From assembly GCF_002081825.1 (NCBI RefSeq), contig NZ_MUKU01000022.1, positions 1 to 64,000 of the forward strand: a stretch of 64,000 nucleotides of DNA, written 5' to 3'. Made by a program: the position numbers and the translations under genes. Shown here in pieces: positions 54,150-64,000 of this stretch (position 1 is its first letter; every line of letters begins with the position of its first letter). Below the pieces are notes generated by a model. That model saw only the letters and a program-made list of their open reading frames with translations. It did no database searches and had not been told where the DNA came from. Source of the DNA: Chromobacterium haemolyticum. Its GTDB lineage: Bacteria > Pseudomonadota > Gammaproteobacteria > Burkholderiales > Chromobacteriaceae.

Positions 54150-57100
54150 TTGCCCGCGGAGAGTGAATATCGCCAAGACCGATATCTGAGGTGCCTACGG
54201 AAGCCGGAGCAGTCCAAAACCTCTACCCGAAGTCTTGTTTTACCGGGGCGGACTTTACTATCTATAGAAGATATCGATGGGTGTACGCATGCCGGGGTGG
54301 ATATCTTGCCAGACCGATTTGAAGCCAAGTTGCGAGTTGCCATTGCCGTTTCCATGGTGTTTGTAGCCGTGCTGTCGCTTTCCATCTGGAAGGTTGTTGA
54401 CAGCGCTAAGCAAGCAGCACACTGGCTGACGAACAGCGTGATGGTCGCGGACCAGTTGGCGCACATCCGCGGTTTTACCGTGCATGCGGAAATCAGCACC
54501 CAGAACTTTCGTCTGACGGGTGATGAAGCCAATCTGAAGGAACGCGATAGGGCAATTGAGGCACGCGAGGCATTGCTGACGCAGATCCGCACACGAATCG
54601 GCGACAACCCCAGGCAGCTTGATCGCTGGATGGCCCTGCGCCGGGTCGTCACTCAGCGGGTGGCAATCTCTCGCGAGGTGGAGCGCTTGTACCGTCAGTA
54701 TGGTGGAGCCGCGGCCAGCGCCTACGTCACGAGCGCACCGCTACGCGCCACCCGCACGCAGGTGTATAGCTTACTGGACGAAATGGACCATGAAGAGCAT
54801 CGCGTGCTTGAGGGGCGGCTGGTCGATTACGAGCATTCGCAGCAGTGGCAAATATGGTGGAACAGCCTGAGCGGTATCACGCTCTTCTTGCTGCTGGGCG
54901 GGACTTATTTCATGGTGCGGCGGCAATGGCGGGCGCTGAGCGTCAGCCAAGGGGCCCTTGTGTCCAGCGAGGAAAATCTGGCCGCCACGCTGCATTCGAT
55001 TGGGGATGCGGTAGTCTCCGTCAACGCCAATGGCTTGATTACTCGTTGCAACCGGGTAGCCGAATTCCTCACCGGTTGGCCTGCCGCCGAGGCTGTCGGC
55101 TTGCCATTATCACAGATATTGACCGTGAGGCGGGATAAAGACGATCAGCCTATCGATTTGTTTACATGCGGTACAAGAATGGGAGCGCAGGCCCAGTACA
55201 TGCCGGAGTCCTTGCATGGGGAACTGGTGGCGCTGGATGGCCAACAATGTCCGATCAGCTACACCGTAGCGCCGATTATCGCCGGTAGCGACTTGCTGAA
55301 CGGCGTGGTGGTTGTCTTCCGCGATTCCACTGCCGAGCGGGACGTCCGACTGACCATCCTTGCGCAAAATGCCCTGCTTACCGAAAGAGTCCAGGACCGG
55401 TCCTTGCGTTTGCTGGAAAGCGAGGCGCATTTGGACGCCATTCTCAGCGCAGTGCCGGTGCTGATTGCCTATGTCAATGTTGATCGCCTTTACGTGTATG
55501 TCAATGAGCAGTATCGGCTACGCTTTGCGCCTGATCATGCGAACATCACCGGCTACGCCGTGAGCGAGATACTAGGGGCGGAGCGCTACGCCATAGCCTG
55601 TCCGCACATTGACAAAGTACTGGCCGGTGAGCCGCTGAATTATGATTGGCAGCCTTTCCCCGGGGTTTGGCAGAACATCCGCTATGTGCCCAAGCGCAAC
55701 GAACTGGAGGAGGTGATCGGTTATTACGTGCTGGGCATCGACGTCACCGAGCGCAAGGCGGCGGAAGAGCATATCCAGTTGCTCAACAGCGAACTGTCTC
55801 AGCAAGTGCGTGAGCTAGAGCATGTTTCCCGCGCTCTGCGTACCCTGAGCGCCGGGAATCGCGCCATGTTGCGCGCAAGGGATGAGCGGCAATTGCTGGA
55901 TAGCAGCTGCCGGGCCATTGTTGAGGCCGGCGGTTATAGCACGGCGGTGATTTGGTATGGCGACGGGGATGCGCAAGAACTAAAGCCGATGGCTCAATGC
56001 GGCTTTGCCGGTGGGCTGAGCGAGCTGGCAGGTATCGTTCTGGGCAGGGCGGACGCCGCCGGCGGCATCAGCATCACGCCCACTGCCGTGCGTACCGGCA
56101 AGGTGCAACTGGCGCGCGATATGCAAAGCGACAGCCGGTATGAGGCGCTGCGGGCCATGCTGCATGGGGCGGCATCCGGCTTGGCCTGCCCGTTGCAGGT
56201 GGATGGCCGCGTTATCGGCGCATTGACCATTTACGACAGGCAGGCGGATACCTTTGACGATGATGAGATTGATTTGCTGATCGAGGCCAGTGCCGACCTG
56301 GCATTCGGCATCGGCTCCTTGCGGGCACAGAGGGAACGAGAGCAGGCCCGCGTCGCCATGCAGCAAATGCTGCGCCATGATCAACTGACTGGCCTGCCCA
56401 ATATGTTGCAGTTTGAAGAGGCGCTGACGTTGGAGCTAGTGCACGCAAGCCAGGAGGACCGCACGCTGGCCGTGCTGCAGTTCAATATCGAGCGTCTGGG
56501 AGAAATCAACGAGGTACTTGGCTTTGCGCAGGGAGATCAAGTATTGCGTGAGTTTGGCGCTCGCCTGAGGGCCTGCCTGCCGACTGCCGCATTGGCCGCG
56601 CGCGTGCGAGGCGACGAATTTGCGGTACTGCTTCCCGGTGCGGACGGACAGGAAGCATTGGTGCTGGTCACTGCGGTCAATTGGGCGATGACTACCGCTT
56701 TTGAAGTGGCGGGGCTGACGCTGGATGTCGCCGTAAGAGTGGGCATGGTGCTGTTCCCCCAACATGGGAGGAACATACACGATTTGTTGCGCCACTTGGA
56801 CAAGGCTACACAGCAGGCCAAGCAGCGAGGGGTGGCGTATTACTTGTACGAGCCGGGCAAAGCCGAGACGCAAGCCGAGCGGCTGGTGCTGGCCAGAGAG
56901 CTACGCCATGCCATAGCGCAGGGCGAGCTGCGGCTATACCTGCAGCCCAAGGTCAGCCTGGCCGATGGCAAGGTCTGCGGCGCCGAGGCCTTGGTGCGCT
57001 GGCTGCATCCACAGCACGGCTTGTTGGCGCCCAGCGCCTTCATCGATATCGCGGAACGGTCCGGGCTAATCCACCCATTGACCGAGTGGGTTGTGACGGC

Positions 57101-57650
57101 AACGCTGGATTTACTACAAGCTTGGCAGGGGCAGCAGCTCATGCTGCCCATCGCGGTGAACCTATCGGTGCGCAATCTGCAGGACGACACCTTGCCGGAC
57201 AAGCTGCGACTTTGGCAGGAGCAGCGTTCGATTCGCACCGGTTTGTTAGAGCTGGAAATCACGGAAAGCTCCATGATGTTGGATCCGGAATTGGCGCTGG
57301 CCTTGCTGAATGAACTACGATGCGCTGGCTCCGCATTGTACGTGGATGATTTTGGCACAGGCTATTCATCGCTGAGCTATTTACAAAAATTACCGGTGGA
57401 TTACATCAAGATTGATCAGTCTTTTGTAATGAATATGTCCCAGGACAAAGACTCCGCCATGATCGTGAAATCCACCATCGAACTTGTGCACCATCTGGGA
57501 CGGCTGGTGGTGGCGGAGGGCGTTGAGTCCGCTGCGGATTGGCAAAGCTTGCGAGAGATGGGATGTGATTATGCGCAGGGGTTTTTCATCGCCTCGCCAA
57601 TGCCGGCAGAGGAGTTTGCCGCCTGGACTAGCTCTTTCCGGGCGCCATAG
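54150..57650 (+). CDS. PAS-GAF-GGDEF-EAL cyclic di-GMP protein
   Basis: Up to 1166 residues. A transmembrane helix (LRVAIAVSMVFVAVLSLSIW) and a second (SGITLFLLLGGTYFMV) enclose a helical periplasmic sensor. PAS domains (TLHSIGDAVVSVNANGLITR; DAILSAVPVLIAYVNVD) and a GAF domain follow. The cyclase motif is RGDEF (ARVRGDEFAVLL), so GGDEF activity is possible but the first Gly is lost. The phosphodiesterase domain keeps EALVRW, NLSVRNL, ITESSMM, DDFGTGYSSL, KIDQSF and EGVES, so it should cleave c-di-GMP. The start is uncertain; GTG 54297 and TTG 54306 after a G-rich stretch are plausible and closer to the first helix. It probably links an envelope signal to motility or biofilm. Confidence 0.88.
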   Translation: MPAESEYRQDRYLRCLRKPEQSKTSTRSLVLPGRTLLSIEDIDGCTHAGVDILPDRFEAKLRVAIAVSMVFVAVLSLSIWKVVDSAKQAAHWLTNSVMVADQLAHIRGFTVHAEISTQNFRLTGDEANLKERDRAIEAREALLTQIRTRIGDNPRQLDRWMALRRVVTQRVAISREVERLYRQYGGAAASAYVTSAPLRATRTQVYSLLDEMDHEEHRVLEGRLVDYEHSQQWQIWWNSLSGITLFLLLGGTYFMVRRQWRALSVSQGALVSSEENLAATLHSIGDAVVSVNANGLITRCNRVAEFLTGWPAAEAVGLPLSQILTVRRDKDDQPIDLFTCGTRMGAQAQYMPESLHGELVALDGQQCPISYTVAPIIAGSDLLNGVVVVFRDSTAERDVRLTILAQNALLTERVQDRSLRLLESEAHLDAILSAVPVLIAYVNVDRLYVYVNEQYRLRFAPDHANITGYAVSEILGAERYAIACPHIDKVLAGEPLNYDWQPFPGVWQNIRYVPKRNELEEVIGYYVLGIDVTERKAAEEHIQLLNSELSQQVRELEHVSRALRTLSAGNRAMLRARDERQLLDSSCRAIVEAGGYSTAVIWYGDGDAQELKPMAQCGFAGGLSELAGIVLGRADAAGGISITPTAVRTGKVQLARDMQSDSRYEALRAMLHGAASGLACPLQVDGRVIGALTIYDRQADTFDDDEIDLLIEASADLAFGIGSLRAQREREQARVAMQQMLRHDQLTGLPNMLQFEEALTLELVHASQEDRTLAVLQFNIERLGEINEVLGFAQGDQVLREFGARLRACLPTAALAARVRGDEFAVLLPGADGQEALVLVTAVNWAMTTAFEVAGLTLDVAVRVGMVLFPQHGRNIHDLLRHLDKATQQAKQRGVAYYLYEPGKAETQAERLVLARELRHAIAQGELRLYLQPKVSLADGKVCGAEALVRWLHPQHGLLAPSAFIDIAERSGLIHPLTEWVVTATLDLLQAWQGQQLMLPIAVNLSVRNLQDDTLPDKLRLWQEQRSIRTGLLELEITESSMMLDPELALALLNELRCAGSALYVDDFGTGYSSLSYLQKLPVDYIKIDQSFVMNMSQDKDSAMIVKSTIELVHHLGRLVVAEGVESAADWQSLREMGCDYAQGFFIASPMPAEEFAAWTSSFRAP

Positions 57651-57743
57651 TGTCGGGAGACTGCGGGTAGGCATATAAGGTAAAACGGAAAGAGGCCGAG
57701 GTCGCCGTGGTCATCAGAACACGGAGATTTTGGGGATAAAAAA

Positions 57744-57763
57744 GCCCGCGCGTGAGCGCGGGC
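57744..57763 (-). terminator. Intrinsic terminator of groESL
   Basis: On the minus strand GCCCGCGC (57763-57756), loop TCAC, GCGCGGGC (57751-57744) is followed by TTTTTT (57743-57738). It is a perfect eight-base-pair stem 29 bases after the groEL stop codon. Confidence 0.9.
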
Positions 57764-57792
57764 AAATAATGGAAGAGGACCAGGTCAGCGGA

Positions 57793-59412
<1,620 letters not shown>

Positions 59413-59438
59413 TTAACTCCTGTGATGATTGTGGGGAA

Positions 59439-59756
59439 TCAGGCAGCCTTACGGCCGGATTGAGAGGTGTCTTCAACGACTCCGAAGACGTCTTCTTCGC
59501 GTAGCACCAAGTACTCCTGATCGTTTAGCTTGACGGTCTGGCCGCCGTATTTGCCGAACAGAACCAGATCGCCCACCTGCACCTGCATCGGCAACAGTGT
59601 GCCGTCTTGCAGGCGCTTGCCAGGGCCAACGGCGAGAACTTCGCCTTGCTCCGGTTTTTCAGCGGCGCTATCGGGGATGACGATGCCGGAAGCAGTCTGG
59701 CGGACCTTCTCGATCCGCTTGACGATAATCCGGTCGTGCAGAGGACGGATTTGCAT
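59439..59756 (-). CDS. groES: 10-kDa co-chaperonin GroES
   Basis: 105-residue lid protein of the chaperonin. [20 protein letters not shown], the mobile loop [15 protein letters not shown] and [20 protein letters not shown] are typical. Its C-terminal extension ([11 protein letters not shown]) is longer than in most GroES proteins, which end near ...DILAVV. Upstream (59757-59922) I see no CIRCE inverted repeat and no clear sigma-32 promoter, so regulation is unclear. It is co-transcribed with groEL. Confidence 0.95.
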   Translation of the reverse strand: MQIRPLHDRIIVKRIEKVRQTASGIVIPDSAAEKPEQGEVLAVGPGKRLQDGTLLPMQVQVGDLVLFGKYGGQTVKLNDQEYLVLREEDVFGVVEDTSQSGRKAA

Positions 59757-59922
59757 ATCAATCTCCTGTGCGATTCAGATCATTGGAAACAGTAGGTAAG
59801 ACCGAGTGGCAGGCGCGAAAAGGCCTGCTCTTACCGGTCAAAGTCAGCCGGAAAGACTGACGAAAGACGAAGTAAGGGCGGGTCAAAAACTTTTCAAGAG
59901 GTTTTTTGCAGAAAAAATGAAA

Positions 59923-60549
59923 CTACAAAATGATGCGCTCGACACGGCCAAAACGGTACTCCGTTCTGGTCGCCTTGCCGCCATGGCAGGCGCGCGGCCT
60001 AAGGGGGCAGGGTGGTTTGCGCAGGCCTTCCTCGCCCAGGGTGTCGTCTTCGGCCAGGTCGCGCCATAGTCCGCCGTGTACGGGGCGGAACTGCCAGGAA
60101 ACATAGCCTCGGCGGGAGGCCAGCCGCATCAGGTCCGGGCCGTCGGGCGCTTCCGCCAAGACACTTTCCTGCCCAGCGATAGGGGGCAGATCGCCGAAAG
60201 CCTGGCGGCAGGCCAGCTCTTCCCCAGCGGCCGCGCCTATGGTGTTGCAGCCGCGCCGCTCGTCGCGCAGCAGGTTCCAGGCGCCCAGCTGCCAGGCCGC
60301 GTCCAGAATATCTTCTTCTATCAGGGAGAGCGCCCCCCATCTGCGCGTCAGTTGCAAGGCCGACGCCGGCACTTGCCGAAGCAAGGGCTCGCCATTTTGG
60401 CCGCGGGCGGGCTCAGGGCGGCGGAAACCATGCCAATGCAGCATCAACAGCAAGGGCGTATCGGGAAAGGGGACCGCGCTGAGACTGACCGCGAATAGCG
60501 GCAGACGCATATGGCGGATTTGAGCGGACAAGGTATCGAACAACTCCAC
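59923..60549 (-). CDS. Unknown protein at the end of the photolyase operon
   Basis: 208-residue protein of no family that I recognise. The GTG at 60549 has GGAG seven bases upstream and is preferred to an ATG-type start at 60582. Notable stretches are LPLFAVSLSAVPFPDTPL, LMLHWHGFRRPEP, a C-containing loop RRGCNTIGAAAGEE and a basic C terminus. It lies about 100 bp after the Trp-rich gene in the same direction, so it may belong to the photolyase operon, as uncharacterised genes in such operons often do. No transmembrane segment is visible. Confidence 0.6.
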   Translation of the reverse strand: MELFDTLSAQIRHMRLPLFAVSLSAVPFPDTPLLLMLHWHGFRRPEPARGQNGEPLLRQVPASALQLTRRWGALSLIEEDILDAAWQLGAWNLLRDERRGCNTIGAAAGEELACRQAFGDLPPIAGQESVLAEAPDGPDLMRLASRRGYVSWQFRPVHGGLWRDLAEDDTLGEEGLRKPPCPLRPRACHGGKATRTEYRFGRVERIIL

Positions 60550-60646
60550 GGCAACACTCCATGACAATGGACGCGAAGACATGCCTTAACGATAAAAAGA
60601 TTGCCGGCACGAGGCAAGCGGCAACCTTGTGAATATGGCTGGGCGC

Positions 60647-60874
60647 TTATTTCCATCCTTGCCGCCATTGCTCGTCGTCGCGCAGAGCCTGCCACGGCAC
60701 GGTTCGCTGGCGCCGGGTGTACACCGCCTCCAGCGTTACCGTTTCTACCGGGCCGTCGGGCGCGGGCCGTCCCAGCGCCACCACCAGGAAGTGTTTCTCC
60801 TTGTCGCGCGGCGCCGCGGCGGTCCACTTGCTCAGCAGCAATTTTTCCGGGTTGAGCCGCCTAGTTGTCGCCAC
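60647..60874 (-). CDS. Trp-rich conserved protein (TIGR02450/DUF2389 type)
   Basis: 75-residue protein with NPEKLLLSKWTAAAPRDKEK and HFLVV, then YTRRQRTVPWQALRDDEQW, matching the small tryptophan-rich family often found beside photolyases and lipocalins. Function unknown. The GTG start at 60874 overlaps the lipocalin 3' end by 14 bases, indicating coupled translation. Confidence 0.8.
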   Translation of the reverse strand: MATTRRLNPEKLLLSKWTAAAPRDKEKHFLVVALGRPAPDGPVETVTLEAVYTRRQRTVPWQALRDDEQWRQGWK

Positions 60875-61397
60875 GGTCCTGACTCACCCAAATCAACTTC
60901 TCCGCGGGTATGCCCAACTTGGCCGCCACCGCCAGCAGAGCGGTCTTGGCATCCGGGGCGGGCTGCTTGTCGCGCGACAGCAGCCACAAGTAGTTCTTGT
61001 CGGGTCCCACCACCACCGCCCAGCGATAGTCGGGGTCCAGCGCCGCCACGTGGTAGCCGCCATAGAACGGGCCAAAGAACGACACTTTCAGCGAGGCGAC
61101 ATCGGCGCGGCCGTTGAACCAGGCCTTGCCCACGGCTTCGCGCCAACTGGCGGCGGCGGTGTCAAAGCCGCGGTTGACCACGCGGATGCTGCCGTCGGCA
61201 TTGCGACTGTAATCGGCGCTCACCGCCTGCAGGCCCCGTTCGAAGCGGTGGTCCAGGCGGGCGATTTCATACCATCGCCCCTGATAGCGTTCCAGCTGGA
61301 AGCCTTGCACTGGGATGACGTCCGGCGGCGGCAGGGTGTTGCAGCCGGTAAGCGGCAATAGGGCAATAGCCAACAGACCGAGGGGTATTTTCAACAT
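60861..61397 (-). CDS. blc: Outer-membrane lipocalin Blc
   Basis: 178-residue bacterial lipocalin anchored as a lipoprotein. The N terminus is MLKIPLGLLAIALLPLTGC with lipobox LTGC, and the lipocalin signature appears in LERYQGRWYEIARLDHRFER plus a later VVVGPDKNYLWLLSR. Blc binds lysophospholipids or fatty acids under envelope stress. The longer frame runs to 61469, but ATG 61397 begins the signal peptide and lies seven bases after the photolyase stop. Confidence 0.9.
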   Translation of the reverse strand: MLKIPLGLLAIALLPLTGCNTLPPPDVIPVQGFQLERYQGRWYEIARLDHRFERGLQAVSADYSRNADGSIRVVNRGFDTAAASWREAVGKAWFNGRADVASLKVSFFGPFYGGYHVAALDPDYRWAVVVGPDKNYLWLLSRDKQPAPDAKTALLAVAAKLGIPAEKLIWVSQDRGDN

Positions 61398-61404
61398 ATC
61401 GGGC

Positions 61405-62934
61405 TCACAGTGTGTCGAGATTGGTTTGCAGCGCCGCCGCGTGAGCGGCGATAGCGGCTTGTTCGGCATCCGGCAGCTTGTCCAGCTGGCGATAGACCAG
61501 GCTGAGTCGCGGATTGGCCGCTAGCCGCGCGCGGTGGCGCTGGAAAAAGTTCCAGTACAGGGCATTGAAGGGACAGGCGTCCCGGCCAATGCGCAGCTTG
61601 GGCTGGTAGCGGCAGCCGGCGCAGTAATCGCTCATGCGGCCGATATAAGCGGCGCTGCCGGCGTAGGGCTTGCTGCCGAGCAGCCCGCCGTCGGCGAACT
61701 GGCTCATGCCCAGAGTGTTGGGCAACTCCACCCATTCGAAGGCGTCGATGTAGACGCCCAAATACCATTCATGCAGCGCCTGCGGCGACAGCCCGGCGAT
61801 CAGTCCGAAATTACCGATCACCATTAGCCGCTGGATGTGGTGGGCGTAGGCGTCTTCCAGCGATTGGCCGATGGCGTGCGCAAGACACCGCATGCCCGTT
61901 TCGCCATCCCAGAACCAGCGCGGCAGCGGCAGATCGTGAGACAGGGCGTTATTGTTGCGGTAGCTGGGCATCTTGGCCCAATAGACGCCTCGCACATATT
62001 CGCGCCAGCCCAGTATCTGCCGCACAAAGCCCTCTACCGCGGCCAGTGGCGCGCGGCCTGCGAGCCAGGCGGCGATGGCGGCGTCCACCACCTCGCGCGG
62101 ATTGAGCATTTTCACATTGAGGGCGAAGGAAGGCTGGGAATGAAACAAGCGCCGCGCATGCCGGCTCATTGCGTCCTGATAAGCGCCAAAGTGCGGCAGC
62201 GTCCGCTCGATAAAGTCGCACAGCAGGGCCTGCGCCTCGGCGCGCTTGAGCGGCCAGCGCAGCGCTTCGGCCTGAGGCTGACCGAAACTGTTCACGCCGG
62301 CGTCGTTTATGGTTTGCCACAGCCCGCGGTGGTCATGCTCAGGGCGAGGGTCATTGGGTTCTGGCGGGCTGCCGGACCAGCGCTGACGGTTTTCGGCATC
62401 GAAATTCCAGCGCCCGTCGGCGGGTTCGCCGTTCTCGTCCACCAAAATGCCGTGCTGGCGCCGCAGGTGACGATATAGGGTCTCCTGCCGCCATTGCCGC
62501 CGCGCGCCGAAGAACGCGGCGGCGTCGCCGCGAGCGGTGTAGAAGTGCTCGCTGTCCGCCATGTGGCATGGAATGGATAAGCCCGCGCCCCAGCGGGCGA
62601 GTTGATGGTCCAGCCGCCATTCGTCCGGAGCCTGGTATTCCACCCTCGTCGCGCCGTAGTGGCGGATCAGCGCATCCAAATTGCCGATTAACGATTGGCG
62701 GTTGCTTCCGTCGTCGATGGCGATGTAGCGCACTCGATGCCCCAAGGCCTTCAGTTGGCTTGCAAAATCACGCATCGCGGCGAAGATGGCCAGGATTTTC
62801 TGCGCGTGGTGGCGTACGTAATCCGTCTCCTGGCGGATTTCCATCATCACATGCACCACCTCGGGGTCGGGGGCGGTGAACCAACTATGGTTGGGGTTGA
62901 GCTGGTCGCCCAGAATCAGCCGCAAGAGGGTCAT
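61405..62934 (-). CDS. phrB: FeS-type (6-4) photolyase, PhrB-like
   Basis: 509-residue DNA repair enzyme of the FeS-BCP group, which uses light energy to repair pyrimidine (6-4) photoproducts with FAD, a lumazine antenna and a [4Fe-4S] cluster. The four cluster Cys are at 350 (GMRCLAHA), 438 and 441 (DYCAGCRYQ) and 454 (RDACPFNAL), the same positions as I recall for Agrobacterium PhrB. FAD-pocket sequences include RQILGWREYVRGVYWAKMP and FGLIAGLSPQALHEWYLG. ATG 62934 follows AAGGA and overlaps the stop of the small zinc-protein gene (ATGA). Confidence 0.93.
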   Translation of the reverse strand: MTLLRLILGDQLNPNHSWFTAPDPEVVHVMMEIRQETDYVRHHAQKILAIFAAMRDFASQLKALGHRVRYIAIDDGSNRQSLIGNLDALIRHYGATRVEYQAPDEWRLDHQLARWGAGLSIPCHMADSEHFYTARGDAAAFFGARRQWRQETLYRHLRRQHGILVDENGEPADGRWNFDAENRQRWSGSPPEPNDPRPEHDHRGLWQTINDAGVNSFGQPQAEALRWPLKRAEAQALLCDFIERTLPHFGAYQDAMSRHARRLFHSQPSFALNVKMLNPREVVDAAIAAWLAGRAPLAAVEGFVRQILGWREYVRGVYWAKMPSYRNNNALSHDLPLPRWFWDGETGMRCLAHAIGQSLEDAYAHHIQRLMVIGNFGLIAGLSPQALHEWYLGVYIDAFEWVELPNTLGMSQFADGGLLGSKPYAGSAAYIGRMSDYCAGCRYQPKLRIGRDACPFNALYWNFFQRHRARLAANPRLSLVYRQLDKLPDAEQAAIAAHAAALQTNLDTL

Positions 62935-63089
62935 TGGGCCATGTCCTTCTGACGGCGGCAGCGTTCTGAGCAGTATTGGACGGCATCCCAATTATTGCGC
63001 CATTTTTTGCGCCAGCTCATGGGGTGGCCGCAGGCGGCGCAGCGCTTGGATGGCAGTGCCGCCTTATTGCCCTTGAATATCCGCGCCAT
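62931..63089 (-). CDS. DUF2256-type small zinc-binding protein
   Basis: 52-residue protein: MARIFKGNKAALPSKRCAAC, CGHPMSWRKKWRNNWD and AVQYCSERCRRQKDMAQ. Two CxxC/CxxxC-type pairs (Cys 17 and 20; Cys 40 and 44) suit one zinc ion, and the Trp-rich centre is the DUF2256 signature. Such genes commonly accompany photolyase/cryptochrome genes; their role is unknown. The ATG shares its A with the stop codon of the NTF2-like gene, and the TGA overlaps the photolyase ATG. Confidence 0.85.
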   Translation of the reverse strand: MARIFKGNKAALPSKRCAACGHPMSWRKKWRNNWDAVQYCSERCRRQKDMAQ

Positions 63090-63523
63090 CACGCTACCTT
63101 CAGTTTTTTGCGCAGCCAGGCCACCGGCAGTCCAAGCAGGGGGATTTTCTCGAACAATTCTTCGGCGGCGTCCCAGTAATCGCGGTGCAGCGTGATTTTG
63201 CCGTGGGCATCGAACTGGAAATGGCTGCCGCCGTGAATGCTGACCTTGCGCCCGGCATAGGCAAAATCGAAATCCCAGGTGATGAATGCCTGGTCGCCAT
63301 CCCGTAGCGCGTGGATGACAGTGAAGCGGGGCTGTTCCAGCGTCTTGAACATGTGGTGAAACACCGCCTGGATTTTGGCCACGCCGCGCACGTCGTTGAA
63401 GGGGTCCTTGAAGCGCGCGTTTTCAGTGTAAAAGCGAGCGATGTCCGGCAAGGTTTGCGGTGTCAGCGTTTGATACCAGTCGAGCAAAGCTTGCCAATCG
63501 GCTTGAGTGGGGATGCGTTTCAT
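63089..63523 (-). CDS. NTF2/SnoaL-like protein
   Basis: 144-residue small alpha+beta barrel protein. MKRIPTQADWQALLDWYQTL, FYTENARFKDPFNDVRGVAK and the strands HALRDGDQAFITWDFDFAY, FDAHGKITLHRDYWDAAEEL are typical of NTF2-like proteins found between SDR and photolyase genes. No catalytic set can be assigned. ATG 63523 overlaps the SDR stop (ATGA), whereas the longer frame to 63592 lies entirely within the SDR gene. Confidence 0.82.
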   Translation of the reverse strand: MKRIPTQADWQALLDWYQTLTPQTLPDIARFYTENARFKDPFNDVRGVAKIQAVFHHMFKTLEQPRFTVIHALRDGDQAFITWDFDFAYAGRKVSIHGGSHFQFDAHGKITLHRDYWDAAEELFEKIPLLGLPVAWLRKKLKVA

Positions 63524-64000
63524 GGTCGAGCCAACCTCGCGAGCAAAGGCAGCCGCAGCCGGTAAGGCAGCAGCCGCAGTAGTTTGAGCCATAAGGTGAA
63601 GCGCAGCGGAAAGTGAATTTCAAACGCGCCGCGGGCCAGCCCGCGCATGATGTCGCGAGCCGCCCGGCGCGGCGTGAGCAGGGCCGGCATGGAAAAATTG
63701 TTCTTGGCGGTGAGGGGCGTGGCCACGAAGCCGGGGTTGATCAGATAAACCGCCACGCCATGCGGCTTGAGTTCCGCATAGAGGATTTCCGCCAGATTGA
63801 TCAGCGCCGCCTTGCCGGGGCCGTACACCGCGGCGCCCGGCAGGCCGACATAACCCGCCACGCTGGCGATCAGCGCCACGCCGCCGCGGCCTTGCCGCGC
63901 CAGCGCCGGCAACACCACTTCCAGGCCGTGGTAGACGCCCAGCAGGTTGGTGTCGAGCAGGCCGCGGGTTTCATCGGCGTGCAGATCCAGGCAGGTTTGC
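63520..64000 (-). CDS. Short-chain dehydrogenase/reductase, 5' end beyond window
   Basis: C-terminal part of an SDR enzyme, 160 visible codons, open through the right edge. The catalytic Ser and YxxxK are seen in ALIASVAGYVGLPGAAVYGPGKAA when read in two blocks (SVAGY; YGPGK), followed by LINPGFVATPLTAKNN. The NAD(P) motif lies outside the window. It is the first visible gene of the photolyase operon and overlaps the NTF2-like gene by four bases. Substrate unknown. Confidence 0.88.
   Translation of the reverse strand, partial: QTCLDLHADETRGLLDTNLLGVYHGLEVVLPALARQGRGGVALIASVAGYVGLPGAAVYGPGKAALINLAEILYAELKPHGVAVYLINPGFVATPLTAKNNFSMPALLTPRRAARDIMRGLARGAFEIHFPLRFTLWLKLLRLLPYRLRLPLLARLARP

Noticed and set aside
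59757..59922. Possible CIRCE element or sigma-32 promoter upstream of groES
   Set aside because: No TTAGCACTC-type inverted repeat and no convincing -35/-10 pair were found by eye.

Overview
The window is GC-rich, densely coded and almost certainly from a Chromobacterium-like betaproteobacterium (Neisseriales). This is inferred from gene content, not from a search. The pointers are a LecA-type galactose lectin, relatives of type III secretion effectors of the YopT and SseJ families, an AmpC plus AmpH pair, a chitosanase, and a large NRPS locus with an MbtH protein and a CmlA-type diiron hydroxylase. No rRNA, tRNA or CRISPR array was seen.

Layout. 0-5.6 kb: a Tat-exported PhoD phosphatase, a TetR regulator with a perfect 18-bp operator driving a paired SMR efflux pump, then AmpC and AmpH serine hydrolases. 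5.6-11.6 kb: a protein of four tandem repeats, then a compact minus-strand operon of four genes (heme-oxygenase-like diiron oxidase, ATP-grasp ligase, GT2 glycosyltransferase, PaaK-like adenylating enzyme) with a divergent DUF4180 gene. I do not recognise this operon as any described pathway, and it is one of the two best candidates for a new system. 11.7-20.4 kb: an accessory surface and virulence block with a LecA lectin, a lipoprotein, a CHAP amidase, a chitosanase with a carbohydrate-binding module, a YopT-like cysteine protease, a protein-E-like protein, an SseJ-like lipase/acyltransferase, and a DyP peroxidase with a small partner. 20.5-26.3 kb: a DMT transporter with a divergent LysR, an AtzG/AtzE-like amidase pair, and a metallo-beta-lactamase-fold hydrolase with a divergent LysR.

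26.5-51 kb: one minus-strand NRPS locus, read in order: MbtH, a nine-domain synthetase (A-T-C-A-T-C-A-T-E), a second synthetase (C-A-T-C-A-T plus a broken C), a CmlA-type beta-hydroxylase, a protein of two condensation domains whose first has lost the catalytic His, and an A-T-C protein. Binding-pocket residues read by eye suggest Tyr/beta-OH-Tyr, Ser, an aliphatic residue (epimerised to D), Ser, an unclear and possibly aromatic residue, and Thr. No thioesterase or reductase domain is visible, so product release is unexplained. The two Ser adenylation domains are identical at DNA level over about 1.3 kb, which points to recent duplication or gene conversion.

51-60 kb: an MHYT-PAS hybrid histidine kinase, a GGDEF-EAL protein and a groES-groEL operon whose GroEL lacks the usual Gly-Gly-Met tail. 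60-64 kb: a tightly overlapped photolyase operon (SDR, NTF2-like, a 52-residue DUF2256 zinc protein, FeS-type photolyase, Blc lipocalin, Trp-rich protein, unknown protein).

A dispersed MITE-like palindromic repeat of about 147 bp, full length or as remnants, lies at the 3' ends of at least six minus-strand genes. Its terminal TTA/TCA commonly forms their stop codon.
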